NCBI GenBank assembly: GCA_958496175.1
Contig: OY292278.1
Span: forward strand, 22,010,001 to 22,074,000
Source: Sisyra terminalis
Lineage: Eukaryota > Arthropoda > Insecta > Neuroptera > Sisyridae
DNA: 64,000 nt
Reading direction: 5' to 3'
A program made the translations under genes and the position numbers. Below the pieces are notes generated by a model. That model was not told where the DNA came from. It was given only the letters and a program-made list of their open reading frames with translations, and did no database searches. Below are positions 23,069 to 38,327 of this stretch, one piece after another; the stretch's first letter is position 1; each line of letters begins with the position of its first letter.

Positions 23069-24813
23069 ATGGGTGATTTTGATATAACACAGTCAAGTGG
23101 TTCAGAATATGATTCAAGTGAAGAAGAGGTATGAGAAAAATAAAAACAAAATATTAAATAGCTAAAAATATTTTTATTTTAGCTCCAAGAAGCTTTCGCA
23201 AAAGGACTCTTGAAGCCTGGCTTTAATGAAGTCGTAGAACAAAAAGTGCACACCAATAATGTAGTATGTATCATTTTGTTCCATGATGGATAACTTTTCG
23301 ATTTATTTTTTTTTTATTGCCACCGCTAGGAATGATAGTATGGTTTATTAGAAACAAGGCGAGTAGTAGTGGTTTTAAGATTAAAAAAGATTAATCTTAC
23401 TACCGAAGAAAATTGTCCTCTTGGGGATATTACGATTCTTCCGGCGCCACATTTAACGACGGATTCTTATAGATCTCGACGAAACAAATCAAAAATGAAG
23501 AATAGGTCTAGGGGCGAGGCCCCTCTAAAAGACACAAAAATTGAGATGTTTCTTTAATGTGGTCGGACTTACTGGTTAATTAAACTAAAAACAAAATCCA
23601 AAATTGCTAGAATGGGTGACGCTCTCCAACTTCACCGGGGTTTCGCCTCTGGACCCCTTGTTTATAATTTTTTTAACACAAAAAAAAATTGGAGGACTTA
23701 CGGTTGTAAGCATTTACCATTTTTGTATGATAGTTCTGAGAAATCCGTCTAAAAAAGGAAAAAACTAATTTTTCAATATCGATATTTCGTAAATTAAACG
23801 AGATCGAAAAAAAATATTCTTCATTTTCGTTTTATTTCGTCGAGATCTATAAGAATCCGTTGTTAAATCGTAACGCTGAAATAATTGTAGTCTTACCGCC
23901 TTCTCCTCTCGCTTTGAAAGCTATAAGCCATATCCCCAATTATTGATTTATCACTATATTAGCGATAAAAAATTGGAAAAATTTCATTTCTTTTATTCTA
24001 ATTCAATTTGTTTACTTTTAGGCTCAGTTAAAGTTAGTTTTAAAAGAACTTAAATCAAATTTACCATGGGTTGAAACATTAGATCTTGTCAACGCTACAG
24101 CAGCTCTAGCTCCTGAAATAGCCGCTCAGATCAAAGAGCAGGAAGATAAGCGAGTAAATGCAATGAAAAACAACAAAAAATTACCTCAGATATCTCCCGA
24201 AGACGATCCTGTGTTGAATGACTTTAAACGAGAAATGAATTTTCATAGACAAGCCCAAGCTTCGGTGGTTGAAGGTTTAGCTCGGCTAAAACAACTAGGA
24301 ATTCCCACAAAACGACCTGACGATTTTTTCGCTGAAATGGCCAAAACTGACGAACACATGCACAAAATTCGCGAACATTTAGTCCAACGACAATCAGAAG
24401 CTGCACGAATTGAACGAGCGAAGCAACTTCGAGCACAGCGAAAAATGGGCAAAACCCTACAAGCCGAGGCTCGAGTGAAAAAAGCTAGCGAAAAGAAGCA
24501 AATGTTGGACCAAGTGAAAAAGTTCCGCAAAGGAATGAAAAATGATTTAGATTTTCTTGACGACAACAAATCGCGGTCAGCACCCAACGCCAATGGCAAA
24601 CCAAAGAAAAACGGGGCGAAGCAAAAGTATAAAGACAAAAAATTTGGTTTCGGCGGTAAAAAACGGGGCTCCAAAAAGAACACGCATGAAAGTTTCGCCA
24701 ACTTTGCCGACAAATCCAAACCGAAAATCAGCCGCAAAAATTTCAAAGGAAAAGGCGCAGCGGCCAAAAGGCCAGGCAAAAATCGTCGTTTAAAAAATAA
24801 ATCGAAAAAATAA
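23069..24813 (+). CDS. Ebp2: rRNA-processing protein EBP2 (EBNA1BP2 homologue)
   Basis: Exons 23069-23128, 23183-23263 and 24022-24813 join to 310 residues (vertebrate about 306). The acidic start MGDFDITQSSGSEYDSSEEE is followed by LQEAFAKGLLKPGFN and the core NLPWVETLDLVNATAALAPE. Next comes the strongly conserved block DDFKREMNFHRQAQ-type sequence (here LNDFKREMNFHRQAQASVVE), then RLKQLGIPTKRPDDFFAEMA and a coiled-coil-like charged region. The lysine/glycine-rich tail contains KFGFGGKKRGSKKNT. EBP2 is a nucleolar scaffold needed for pre-rRNA processing to 25S/28S rRNA. The 758-bp second intron has no recognised element. Confidence 0.95.
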
Positions 24814-24950
24814 CCTATGAATATATAATATTATAGTTTTATATTTTCTAAATAAAATTTAACATAATTAGTTACTTATATAAAATATTTTATTCAATCA
24901 CAATTTTTGTCAAATTCCCAAACATTTGAATTAGGAAAAATTATAAGTTT
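24814..24950. terminator. Shared 3' end region of EBP2 (+) and the xylosyltransferase (-)
   Basis: 137 bp lie between stops. AATAAA on + is at 24851-24856 and on - at 24894-24889, each placed so that cleavage 10-30 bases downstream would make the two transcripts overlap slightly. Confidence 0.55.
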
Positions 24951-27900
24951 TTATCTACTTTCATCATCAACAGGACGAATCAATAATTTGATATTTTTCA
25001 AAAAAATGTCTTTAACTCGTCCGCAACTTGTTTCAGTAGTCAGATCTAATGCTCCTTCCAGAGGCTGAAGAAAATTTGTATATTTGTCCGTTCCAATTTG
25101 ATACTAAAATTATATTAAAAATAAATAAATGACTAAAAATTTGCCTTATTAAAACAAAAAGTTCTTCGTTTTTTCCCTCAGAGAAATAAAGCTCGTTGAA
25201 TTGGTTGGGACGATTAGATTGAATGTTTTCAATGCAAACAAACGAGTAATTCTAAGACGTTAAAGAGTATTTTTCCTGGATTAAGACTTAAAAGTATGAA
25301 AATTGGTCTAATAGTAACCGAAATAATAGCTTAATACTTCTTAATCTACAAGAGGGGGACACAATAAAATTTAATAAAGGTCTCGAGTCCCTTTTAAGTT
25401 GGTCAATATCTGGCAACCTTGTTTTTTCTATTCGCGATTTTTTTGTTAATTCAGTGGTATATGGTATATTTTCCTATTTTGTGGTTAATTTTTCATTATG
25501 GGCCGATGTATTTGCGAATCTAATTAAAAACAAAGTAGAAAATACAACGTCACCAGATATAAATCAAAAGGGACTTGAGCCAAATAAAGTACTTGTGAGT
25601 GGCGTTTATGCAAATTAAATAAAAATCAGTGTAGTTAATTGCTTAAAAATGCAATTGTAAAGAAACTTATCCAACAGTTATGTCTAGGAAAATTTTAAAT
25701 AATGTCCATATTTATAAATTACACATTAAGAGGCTCATTTCAGATCAAGATTAGTCAGGTAAAGTCAATTTATGTATTGTTCATTTAATTGTGTGTGTAG
25801 CTGGCAATAAGTTTTTATTTTTTTACGAACTACCATTTCTTTGCGAGGAAAAAATTGCCAACACCGCCTTTCCCTAAAAATAGTCATTATACCAATTTTC
25901 TAAAAAAAAAAAATAAACCCTTAATCTTAAATTACCATATACAGTTCATTGACTACTCATAAAGGAATTATTTATTTCTAGGTAGCCACTGATGATGACA
26001 TCACATAGTGTGACTGAGAAACATCGGTTAAATCCGCGTTGCTCAACAATAGCTACCAATGTTGTGCGATTGGAAAACATTAAATAGAGCAGTGAGCAAT
26101 GCCATCACCCTATGATGTCATTATCATTGTTCCTAGGTATGGTCAACTAATGATTGCTTTGGAGCAGTCTCGTATAGTCTAACAGGGTGACCACAGATAA
26201 TTTTTTTTAAAATTTCCTAATAATTTCAGGATTTCCAGGATATTTTTTAAAAATTTTCCATTACTTGAAACTATTGTATTTGTCCTAGTAGTGAAATTTG
26301 ACCTATTTTTTTAATTATATATATTTGTTACTGGAATAGGTTCCAAAAATACCATTCCTTAAGAAATGTATATACATGTAATGGATACTGCCCTTGTAAT
26401 CAGGATAACTCCTATAGTTCTCAACCGATCTTGATAAAACTTGGTACACTTATTCTTCGGAAGATTACCTTGAACGAGTTTAAAGATGAGCAAAATCGGA
26501 TTACCAGTTTAGAAATGGCTTAAAATTCTCTGATATTTTTGGATTGAATTGCATTCCCTAAAAATTCCAGTTAACAATTTTTTTCTTGCGAGTTTATTTC
26601 TGTATGAGGAATTTTCTTTGTGAGTAAATTTTTATGAGGACAACTTCCGTGTGAGTAACAATGCTAATGCGCAAATTTTTGTGGGTAACTTGTGTGTGAG
26701 GATTTTTCTGGGGACCAAGTGTCTGGTCACCAAAAATAACTAGTATTGATAAATTTGTTCCTTTCTTTTGCTGTAAGTAAAGAAGCGGTTCTAAATTCTA
26801 AGTGCGTTTATGAACCCCTGCGGGTGCCAAAGAGTGTTTCTAAAGATGCGAGAAAAATTTAAAAGCTTAAGAACTGCTGGTTTGTAGGCATTTGGTATAA
26901 TGAGCTATTATAAAGAAAGCGGGTCGTTAAAATTCTTTGCTTTACATGAGTGAAGACACTCTTAGGAAGACTTGCTATAAAAAGCTATTAATTATAAAAA
27001 GTAATTATGAAAATACCTCTTCAAAAGATCTATAAATCGCCTGGAAAAGCGGCTCTTTTGGTGAGTGGAAAAATCCTCGAGATCCATGTAAAACGACAAC
27101 GCCGTCCTTTTCGGCACTCTTACAAATGCTCATATATCGACAATGATCTGATCGATAATTAAATCGACAGGGATAAATGTACAACTTTTCCGGATAATAG
27201 TGGAATATTATATTAATAATATCCTGATCCCCCCAAGTAATATTCAATTTATATTTTTGATAAATTGGAATTACATATCGTCGCCATTGAAAACTTCTCA
27301 TTCGCGTTAAATTCATTAGCATCACACCCGAATTAACTCCAAACGGTCCATAATAGGGATGTCGTGCAAAACGATTGTACCATCCAATATGGGCATCTTC
27401 GTGTTCTGGAGCCAGTGCAGCTATTTGCGATGAATTCATCTTATAAAAATGATCCCAAACTTGCTCAATTGGAGCTAAGAACAACGTGTCCGTATCGACA
27501 TAAATAACAGAATCGATTTCTCGTAACACAGACTGAAAATATCAAATCGAAAATTAGATTTTATTTTTTAGCAATCGTTTCTAGTTGTTACGGGTAAAAA
27601 TAGGCGTTGAGATGCGCATGGTTTGAATAGTTTCTTCCATTCGGCTTCATTTACTTTCGGAAACGTTAATGGCAAAATCGTAAAGGAAAATGCATGGTTT
27701 GTTATGATTTGCCATTCACTCAGCTAAAATAGAATGTTTAGATCAAATATTTCAATTTTTAATGAAATTATAAATGAGTTGTACTTTTTCTTTAAAAGAA
27801 AGCATTAAATTATCCTCCGCTATGATTATTACGCTTAAAGGGCGGCCAGAAAACATTAACGCAGATTTGATCATGTTTAAAGTCTCTTGAATTCTATCTC

Positions 27901-28210
27901 CACATACGACCACTGCTATATAAATTGGTTGTTTCCTAAAAGAAATAAAAATCAAATTTTTTTTTTAAATTTTTCAATGAAAAAGTTAGACTTACTTTTC
28001 AGTAGTTGCCACTGTCTTATCCTTTTGAGATTCTGATATAATAACATTATTGTTGATTGTATCTAAGTAATTATTATTGTTGAAGGGCATTAATTTTTGT
28101 AAATAAAACTTTGTTGGGTTAGGCAATAAATTACGCTTATAGAAATAAACAAGAAGTAAAGAAAGGCTAAATAGTACTATGTAGAACTTAACTCTGGTTA
28201 CGGATTTCAT
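24951..28210 (-). CDS. shams: Glucoside xylosyltransferase (GXYLT1/2 family, GT8)
   Basis: Five exons join to 388 residues: 28210-27996, 27935-27785, 27723-27592, 27532-27017 and 25103-24951. It is a type II Golgi/ER membrane protein: short cytosolic start MKSVTRVK, one transmembrane segment (FYIVLFSLSLLLVYFY), a variable stem, then a GT8 catalytic domain. Landmarks are VVCGDRIQETLNMIKSAL, EAEWKKLFKPCASQRLFLP and the DxD metal site in VIYVDTDTLF (residues 179-181). IGWYNRFARHPYYGPFGVNS and TWGDQDIINIIF follow. Known members add xylose to O-glucose on EGF repeats of Notch, tuning signalling; the Drosophila member is Shams. Donor UDP-xylose is known for the family and not visible here. The last intron is large (25104-27016) and holds a diverged family A element. 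Confidence 0.94.
25380..25581. mobile_element. MITE family A, diverged copy, in the xylosyltransferase intron
   Basis: The ends CTCGAGTCCCTTTTAAG and AAAAGGGACTTGAGCC are inverted. Inner blocks CTGGCAACCTTG and TTTTCATTATGGGCCGATGT match family A. This subtype carries TCCCTTTTA in place of TGTACTTTAGCACA. Confidence 0.7.
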
Positions 28211-29014
28211 TTTTGTAAGCTTTTAAGTAATTAATAGTAATATCATGATTTCATTTTCTATTATTAAAGTTTTAATAACAATAAAATATTCGATTTGACA
28301 ATTATGATACAATTTGATCAACCCGCGATCAAAATGACAGATGCCCGTTATTGTTTTTTACTGTTTCCTATTTCTTACACTAGGGGGAGGAACACAATTT
28401 CAAATTGATTACATAAATTTAAAATTTATTGAAAATGATTGCTGGAACTGCTAGAATTACAGGAATTATAGGAGTATTTACTGAAATCTATTTTCATTCA
28501 TTATTTAATAAATAATTGAGTTTTTTCTTGTTCTTAAGTAGCAAAAATAAAATTATAAATTAATTTACTTGGAGTTTAAAGATACCTACTTAACAATAAT
28601 ATATAGATCATTAACAATAAGCTAGAAAGTTAGGACTGTTGTATCTATTTTTGGTCATATATTTGCATTAAATCCATTAAATGGAAGAAGTGCAAACACC
28701 CTAATATTGCAGCAACATAATAAGCTACTACTATTAGTCAATTTACCATTCAAATGATTATGACGTTTTATTTGAAATATTCATAAATGTATATTAAAAC
28801 TATAGATAAACTATGAATTAACCATCTACTTTCTTCAAGTAATCCAATCAAATCACAATAGTGTACAATATGGGCAACAATGGGTGATTATGTGCAACAA
28901 TGGACAGTATGTGTAACATCATTCATTGGCAAAAAAATATCGTAATTAGAATATGTTGAGTGATTTGGGTGGAATTTCAAAAAGAAATTTAACTTCTCAA
29001 CCTTTTATAACCTA

Positions 29015-29121
29015 CCCTGTTAAAAAAGGCATTTTGAAATTATTACATTTAAATGCCTTAAATAACTTTAAACGACTTCTAATGGAATTTTTGAACATTT
29101 AAAATGCCTTTTTTAACAGGG
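29015..29121. mobile_element. MITE family B, best-preserved copy (107-bp palindrome)
   Basis: CCCTGTTAAAAAAGGCATTT on the left and AAATGCCTTTTTTAACAGGG on the right are perfect inverted repeats, with further pairing inside. TA dinucleotides flank it on both sides (29013-29014 and 29122-29123), as expected of Tc1/mariner-type insertion. Confidence 0.85.
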
Positions 29122-29482
29122 TACTACTAATTATTTAAAAAAAACACTTCTGCTTCCATTAATTGTTTAGTACATTGATTTTCTAAAACAATCTTAAAAC
29201 AAAAGAAAAATTGTTCCTCGTAATAACTCGTTCCATTATTTGTAGTTGTCTGTAGTCTAGGAATTTCCTTTGAAATTTCTGGCGGCTGACATAGTCGCCA
29301 TTAGAAATCTGATGATTTTTTTTGAAGTGAAAACTTCTTTAGCAACGTCGTGATTTGAAATTTGATGAAACGAAAAAACGACAGTAAAAAGAGAAAAACT
29401 CATAAATTTATAGGATTTAACGTACGAGAAAATGAAATATAAAACATTATAGTATTTTCATGGTTTCTACTGATCTGTTTAT

Positions 29483-29775
29483 AATGGACAACGCACTGTA
29501 CATACCTGTACAGTAAACAAAAAATCACACTAAAAGTTACGGCCAGCGCCGTCTACATAAGCACAAATTTTGGAGGGAACTTAGCTAAACGCAACAGCGC
29601 CTGCGTTGAACGCGTCGCAAGAAATCTTTCTTCTTTGGTGTGGGCAATTGAAGCAAGTAAAATGCAAGCGCTTATTTGTGAAGATTGGCGCCCATCAGCA
29701 CTCAATCGCCAGCTGTTATTTTAAGTTCTCATAAAAACTATGCCTATGCAGATGGTGCTTATGGTTCTCTTATTA
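29483..29775. mobile_element. MITE family C, copy 2, diverged
   Basis: GCGCCGTCTACATAAGCACA, GAAGCAAGTAAAATGCAAGC and ATGCCTATGCAGATGGTGCTT align with the copy at 10105-10420. The outer arms have decayed. Confidence 0.7.
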
Positions 29776-30345
29776 TATCCATATATAAATGACAGATAGA
29801 GAGAGAGATAAGATTTCCCAATCAATTTCTAGGTAAAAAATTTTAAACGGAGTCCTCAATACTATACCTCAATATTATCATTAATAAACCCTAAAATTAT
29901 CCTAATCCCGAAATCCTCAGTATTTTTAAGCTCACATTTTTGAAGCCTTCACTACTATCGCATGGACCTCTACGCACGCTTTTTAATACTTTAACTTTAT
30001 ATTTTCGTAATAGGAAACTAAAACTGTCAAAATTTCGCAAACAGGAAATTTTAAAATAAATATTTATACAGAAATTGGATCGAAATTAAAATATAGAGAT
30101 ATAGGCTGGAGAGCTACAATTTTTTATATTAGGGTAGATATAGTAGTGTATTCTAACAATCCAGGCTTCAATAAAATTGAATTTAGAAAAGCCATAAATT
30201 TATTTAATCGTATCAGGAAAAAGAAGAGAAAAAATGAATAAAACGGCATCTTTAGGTTGTATTTTTGAAAATAATCATTTATAAAGGGAATCGATAAATA
30301 CATAAAACAGTTTTAATTTTATTTCAACTAGTTGTTAAAGATATT

Positions 30346-33656
<3,311 letters not shown>

Positions 33657-34004
33657 TTTGGCAAATGAAAATATGAATAAAAATGCGACGTAAATAAATC
33701 TGCTGCGAAATTAAAGGAAAATCAATTTTGAGGAAATTGATGGAAGGTGTATAGAAGAAATCTATAGACTTATAGTTCGCTAGAAACACTTTTGATTTGG
33801 TTTGAATCACGGATTGGTAACCCTCCGCAAGTTAAAAAAAGATGCGAGATATTTCTATTCATATTACTACTTATTTCCTATCCTTTTCTTTTTTAAACAG
33901 TTGAGTACAAATATCTGCAATATATGTCAAAAGGGGTTCAAGGATTTTAAAATTGGCGTATTTTTTATTTTATTGTATTTAATAAGTTATAAAAATTAAT
34001 AAAA
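33657..34004. promoter_or_regulatory. Divergent intergenic region, probable bidirectional promoter of NDUFV1 and NFS1
   Basis: The two start codons are 348 bp apart on opposite strands, so both promoters share this interval. No convincing core-promoter motif was picked out. Sharing is inferred from position. Confidence 0.65.
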
Positions 34005-36883
34005 ATGTTACGAAGAGTAAACAATTTAATTAATATTTCTCACAAGTGTTCAAATTTGGCTCTTGTTCGATTTTCATCAACCGGTATGACGACTAATTAG
34101 TAATTGCGATTTGGTGATAATTTTTTATATTTTTTCAGAAAAACAATTTAAAATCAGTGAAGAAATCGTAGGACGTCCACTATATTTAGATGCACAAGCT
34201 ACGACGCCTTTGGTAAACATAAAAAACTTTGATAAACCAATTAGTAGTTATTTTACAATGCTGTTTGGTTTTAGGATCCTCGTGTATTAGATGCTATGTT
34301 ACCCTATTTGACAAATTTTTATGGTAATCCCCATTCACGAACACATGCTTACGGTTGGGAAAGTGAACAAGCAGTCGAGAAAGCTCGAACTCAATTGGCC
34401 ACTTTGATTGGGGCTGACCCCAAAGAAATAATTTTCACAAGTGGTGCAACAGAAAGTAATAACATTGCTGTAAAAGGTGTAGCCCGATTCTATTCTACGA
34501 CTAAAAAACATGTGATCACAACCCAAACTGTACATACTTTACAACAAATTCTTATTTTACAAATTATCATAAACTTAATTTTTAGGAACACAAGTGCGTA
34601 TTAGATTCATGTCGAGCTTTAGAAAATGAAGGTTTCAAAATTACCTATTTACCCGTACAGAAAAACGGAATCATTTCTTTGGAAGATTTAGAAAAAGCTA
34701 TTACCCCTGAAACATCATTAGTTTCTATAATGACTATAAATAATGAAATCGGTGTTAAGCAACCGATTGATGAAATTGGAAGAATATGCAAATCAAGAAA
34801 AGTAAAAAAAACATATTTTCCCAAGTCAATTTTATTCATTTTTATATTTTTGTAGATTTTTTTCCATACTGACGCCGCACAGGCTGTAGGGAAAATTCCT
34901 TTAAATGTTCAGACAATGAATATTGATTTAATGTCAATATCTGGACATAAAATGTATGGGCCGAAGGGTATTGGTGCATTATATGTGAGGCGAAGACCCC
35001 GAGTTCGGGTAGTTCCAATTCAATCAGGAGGTGGCCAAGAACGAGGACTTCGATCAGGAACATTACCAACTCCTTTAGTCGTTGGAATTGGTGCTGCCAG
35101 TGAATTAGCACAACTTGAAATGACCTACGATCATAAATGGATTGAAACACTTTCCAAACGTTTGTTAGATAATATTTTCTCAAATCTTGATCATGTGATA
35201 CGAAATGGAGATCCAAACGAAACTTATCCGGGATGTATAAATATTTCTTTTGCATACGTGGAAGGTGAATCTTTGCTGATGGCGCTGAAAGATGTGGCTG
35301 TTAGCAGCGGATCTGCGTGTACATCGGCATCTTTAGAACCCTCGTATGTTTTAAGAGCGATCGGAACCGATGAGGATCTTGCACATAGTTCAATTAGGTA
35401 TGATATAAACAAGTCATATTTTTTTGGGGATAAAATTTTGGTATCAAAAAGCCTTTGAAAGCCTGAAACGTCTTTAATTAGTTATTAATAAAATTAAGTA
35501 ATCATTAGCGCATTTAACAAGATTAAGGTGAAGTAGGGGAGTTGATGGGAAACATTGGTGGAGAAGCATTGATGGGAAACAGGTACACCCCGCCATACCA
35601 AAGCACAACTATTGTTTCGAAACGAAATATTTTGAACAAATATAATTTTTACGGAATATTTGAGTTAAATAAACAAATGTATTGAATAAACAATCAACTC
35701 TAACCTACTGGTGGACGAGTGGTTGAAGTTGCCCCTCCAAAACGGTTAGATATTAGGTTCGAATACGGGAAAAATTTCAATATTTTTACGAATTTTTATT
35801 AACCCTAAAGTTTTTGATTAAAGATTTTATTTGTTATAAATCGACGGTAATAACCTAGAAAAATTCAAACAAAAAATTCTCTGCTCTACAATCTAAAAAT
35901 TTAAAGATTGTTAAATTTGTAAACTTTTGCTTGGGATTGGAACTAATATTATTCGGTTTAATTATTTAAATAACAATCGAATTTTTGATCTATTAATTCC
36001 TTAATGATTATTACAATGATTGTGTTCTAATTATTAATTATTTAATGAAATTAATTTGAATGATAATTATTTCGTAAAATTGTTTGCCCCTAAAGAATCG
36101 CTATACTTTTGAAAACATTATATTTTCCATAATTATTATAATTGTATATAATATAATTATATAAGTAAGCACATAAAGTCAGGTAAAGAACTATTTCGAT
36201 TTCTTTCTTATCAAGAATCTTCTAAGTGTGTAACTTGTACCAACGAAAATTCGTCATTTTTACCCAATTATAATAATTTCCCTACGGATATATTAATTAA
36301 AGAATTTAAGACAAATTATTAGTATTTCTCTGTTTACGGATTTTTATTAACCCTAGAGTCGCTTAAGACTGTAGTAGTTAAAAAGCGACGGTAAATAAAT
36401 AATAAAAAAATAAACAATCTAATTCATGCATGTGTATGTACAATAGTGGGCTCAAGTCCCTTTTAGCAACATGACTATTTGACAACGTTGCATTTTTTAC
36501 TGTATTTTTAATTTAATTCGCGAATAAATTGAATCATAGTGAAAATTTAGCAACAAAGAATAAAATTATATGATATAAGAATTGAAATAGTAAAAAAATT
36601 GCGAATTAAATTAAATTAACAAATTAAATAGAAAATACAACGTTCCCGGATATTGATGTCGTTAAAAGGAAGTTGAACCTATAAAATTAATTATATGTAT
36701 TCAAGAGCAATATACTAATAAATTTTCAGATTTGGTTTGGGTCGATTTACAACTATCGAGGAAGTTGATTATACTGCAGAAAAATGTATAAAGCACGTCA
36801 ATCGATTACGGGAAATGTCTCCATTATGGGAAATGGTTCAAGAAGGAGTTGATTTAAAGACGATTCAATGGTCTCAGCATTAA
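34005..36883 (+). CDS. NFS1: Cysteine desulfurase NFS1, mitochondrial
   Basis: Six exons join to 439 residues: 34005-34083, 34139-34212, 34275-34529, 34586-34801, 34856-35397 and 36730-36883. The N-terminus [20 protein letters not shown] is basic, hydroxylated and without acid residues, as expected for a mitochondrial leader. The fold-type I PLP enzyme follows: [42 protein letters not shown] and [12 protein letters not shown]. The PLP lysine is K240 in [10 protein letters not shown]. The mobile catalytic cysteine is C363 in [14 protein letters not shown]. It removes sulfur from cysteine and passes it to ISCU and to tRNA thiolation, working with ISD11 and ACP. The last intron (35398-36729) carries SINE and MITE copies. 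AATAAA lies near 36940. Confidence 0.97.
35703..35852 (+). mobile_element. tRNA-derived SINE, copy 5, in NFS1 intron 5
   Basis: The head ACCTACTGGTGGACGAGTGG, the B-box-like GGTTCGAATACGG, the body AATTTTTATTAACCCTAAAG and the TTATAAATCGACGG tail align with copies 1-4. It is sense to NFS1. Confidence 0.8.
36325..36393 (+). repeat. SINE 3' fragment, copy 6, in NFS1 intron 5
   Basis: TTTACGGATTTTTATTAACC and the AAAAAGCGACGG tail are the SINE 3' part. The tRNA head is missing. Confidence 0.65.
36449..36679. mobile_element. MITE family A, TCCCTTTTA subtype, in NFS1 intron 5
   Basis: GGCTCAAGTCCCTTTTAGCA at the left is mirrored by TTAAAAGGAAGTTGAACC at the right. It shares ACAACGTTGCATTTT and AATTTAATTCGCGA with the main family. 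Confidence 0.75.
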
Positions 36884-38327
36884 AACAATTATATACTTGA
36901 TCATCTTTTATTATTAATATTTTTTGTTTTGTTTTTGAGTAAATAAAATAGATTTAAGAGAAATAGCCTCTGAGTTATTGTACAATATGTTAAAAGTTCA
37001 ATTTTTATATTTTCTCATATCGATTAAATATATATAATACCTTTTTTTAAATTTATAAATTTGATTATTACCTTTCAGCGTTATTGTAAAAATAAATAAA
37101 TGTTAAATAATATACAGTGGGTATTATTTCCCTCTCTGACTCTAGCAAAACTGAATTACAATAATTAGCACAAATGTCTTTTGATTTTGAATAAATTTCT
37201 AAAGACTGATGTGTTACCAATAATTTAGTGCACCTTTTTAAGGAAAATATTGTATCCTCACCTGAATACAAAGTTCTAAATCTGTAAGTATTTAAATGAG
37301 TCAACCACGAAAAAAGAGCATTGTTGGAAAAGTTAACTTGATGCGGCTTTTATTTTGAGAAGAAATGGGCTTGTATTGTATGTTATAAAAGGTAATATTA
37401 GAAGAACCGAAGAAAAAAGAATTGTGATCCTAATCCTATTCACAAGAGGGCCTCCTTTGACTTGATGAGCTTTGCAAAAGAAAGCACTGGAAGGAATAAC
37501 TTCAATCACAGGATAAGTTAAATTTGTCATTATACAGGAAAGCCAAAAAATGTATCAAGTATTTTGACTAAAGAATTTTTTAAATTCTGGATAATGTATC
37601 CCTATTAAAAAAAGGGATTTAAAGGCATTTTAAATGCTTAAAAAACTCATTAGAAGTCGTTTGAAGTTAATAAAGACATTTTAAACTTAATGATTTTAAA
37701 TGCCTTTTTTTAACTGGGATTACTAAAAAAATATAGTTGCGAGCTTAAGGTTCCCAATTTTCGTTATTTGTGATTATTATGATTGTAAAGTTATGATTTA
37801 TTTGCATTTCATTCATGAACAGTTGTTTTTTAATTTTGTCAACTGCTTAAATTTTAATATATATGAAAATCTTCCATTGTTGTTGGGTGAACAATGGAAA
37901 AGTATTAAAACGATTAAAACGGAAGCCAAAAACCTAGAAAACTGTAAATCGTTCAGCGATTACAGTGCCATCTGAACGAATTCCGGTTTATTTCAAATTC
38001 AATATGTCAGCGATTTTTCGACATGTTTCACTTAAATTGACAAGATCGAACATATTTCTTAAATAATAATGCTTAGTAATTAAAATTTCGTTGAAATATA
38101 ACTAATAAGTTAATTAAATTGTTGTGATTTATTTATTTGCACAAAATATAGTTAAAGTTAAATATAAAACAACGTGTATACACTGTATATAAAAAAATAT
38201 AAGGGTAAATTATAAAAAAAAAAAATAATAAGAATACGGAATTGTTAAGAAATAATTTTATTTTTAGATTATATTTATAGTTATACTGTGTTACTTTGGT
38301 TAAGTATTTAAATTGGTTGGTTATAAG
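36884..38327. other. Intergenic gap between NFS1 and the capping enzyme
   Basis: It holds the NFS1 3' UTR and poly(A) signal and a family B MITE (37600-37720). The short - strand frames around 37068-37530 lack motifs and splice context. The promoter of the capping enzyme must be near 38200-38320 and nothing specific was recognised there. Confidence 0.6.
37600..37720. mobile_element. MITE family B, diverged copy
   Basis: CCCTATTAAAAAAAGGGATTT on the left pairs with AAATGCCTTTTTTTAACTGGG on the right. The middle keeps AACTCATTAGAAGTCGTTTG. Confidence 0.7.

Larger units (their letters stand above)
28211..30345. other. Intergenic gap between the xylosyltransferase and NDUFV1
   Basis: No exon recognised. 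It contains the cleanest family B MITE (29015-29121) and a family C element (29483-29775). A loose near-repeat of the type ATGTGCAACAATGG occurs around 28865-28920. The rest is AT-rich. Confidence 0.6.

Noticed and set aside
24224..24793. Long antisense and alternate frames across EBP2 exon 3 (up to 178 codons)
   Set aside because: They mirror the lysine-rich codons of EBP2 (AAA/AAG read as F/L on the other strand); the EBP2 frame is clearly the real one.
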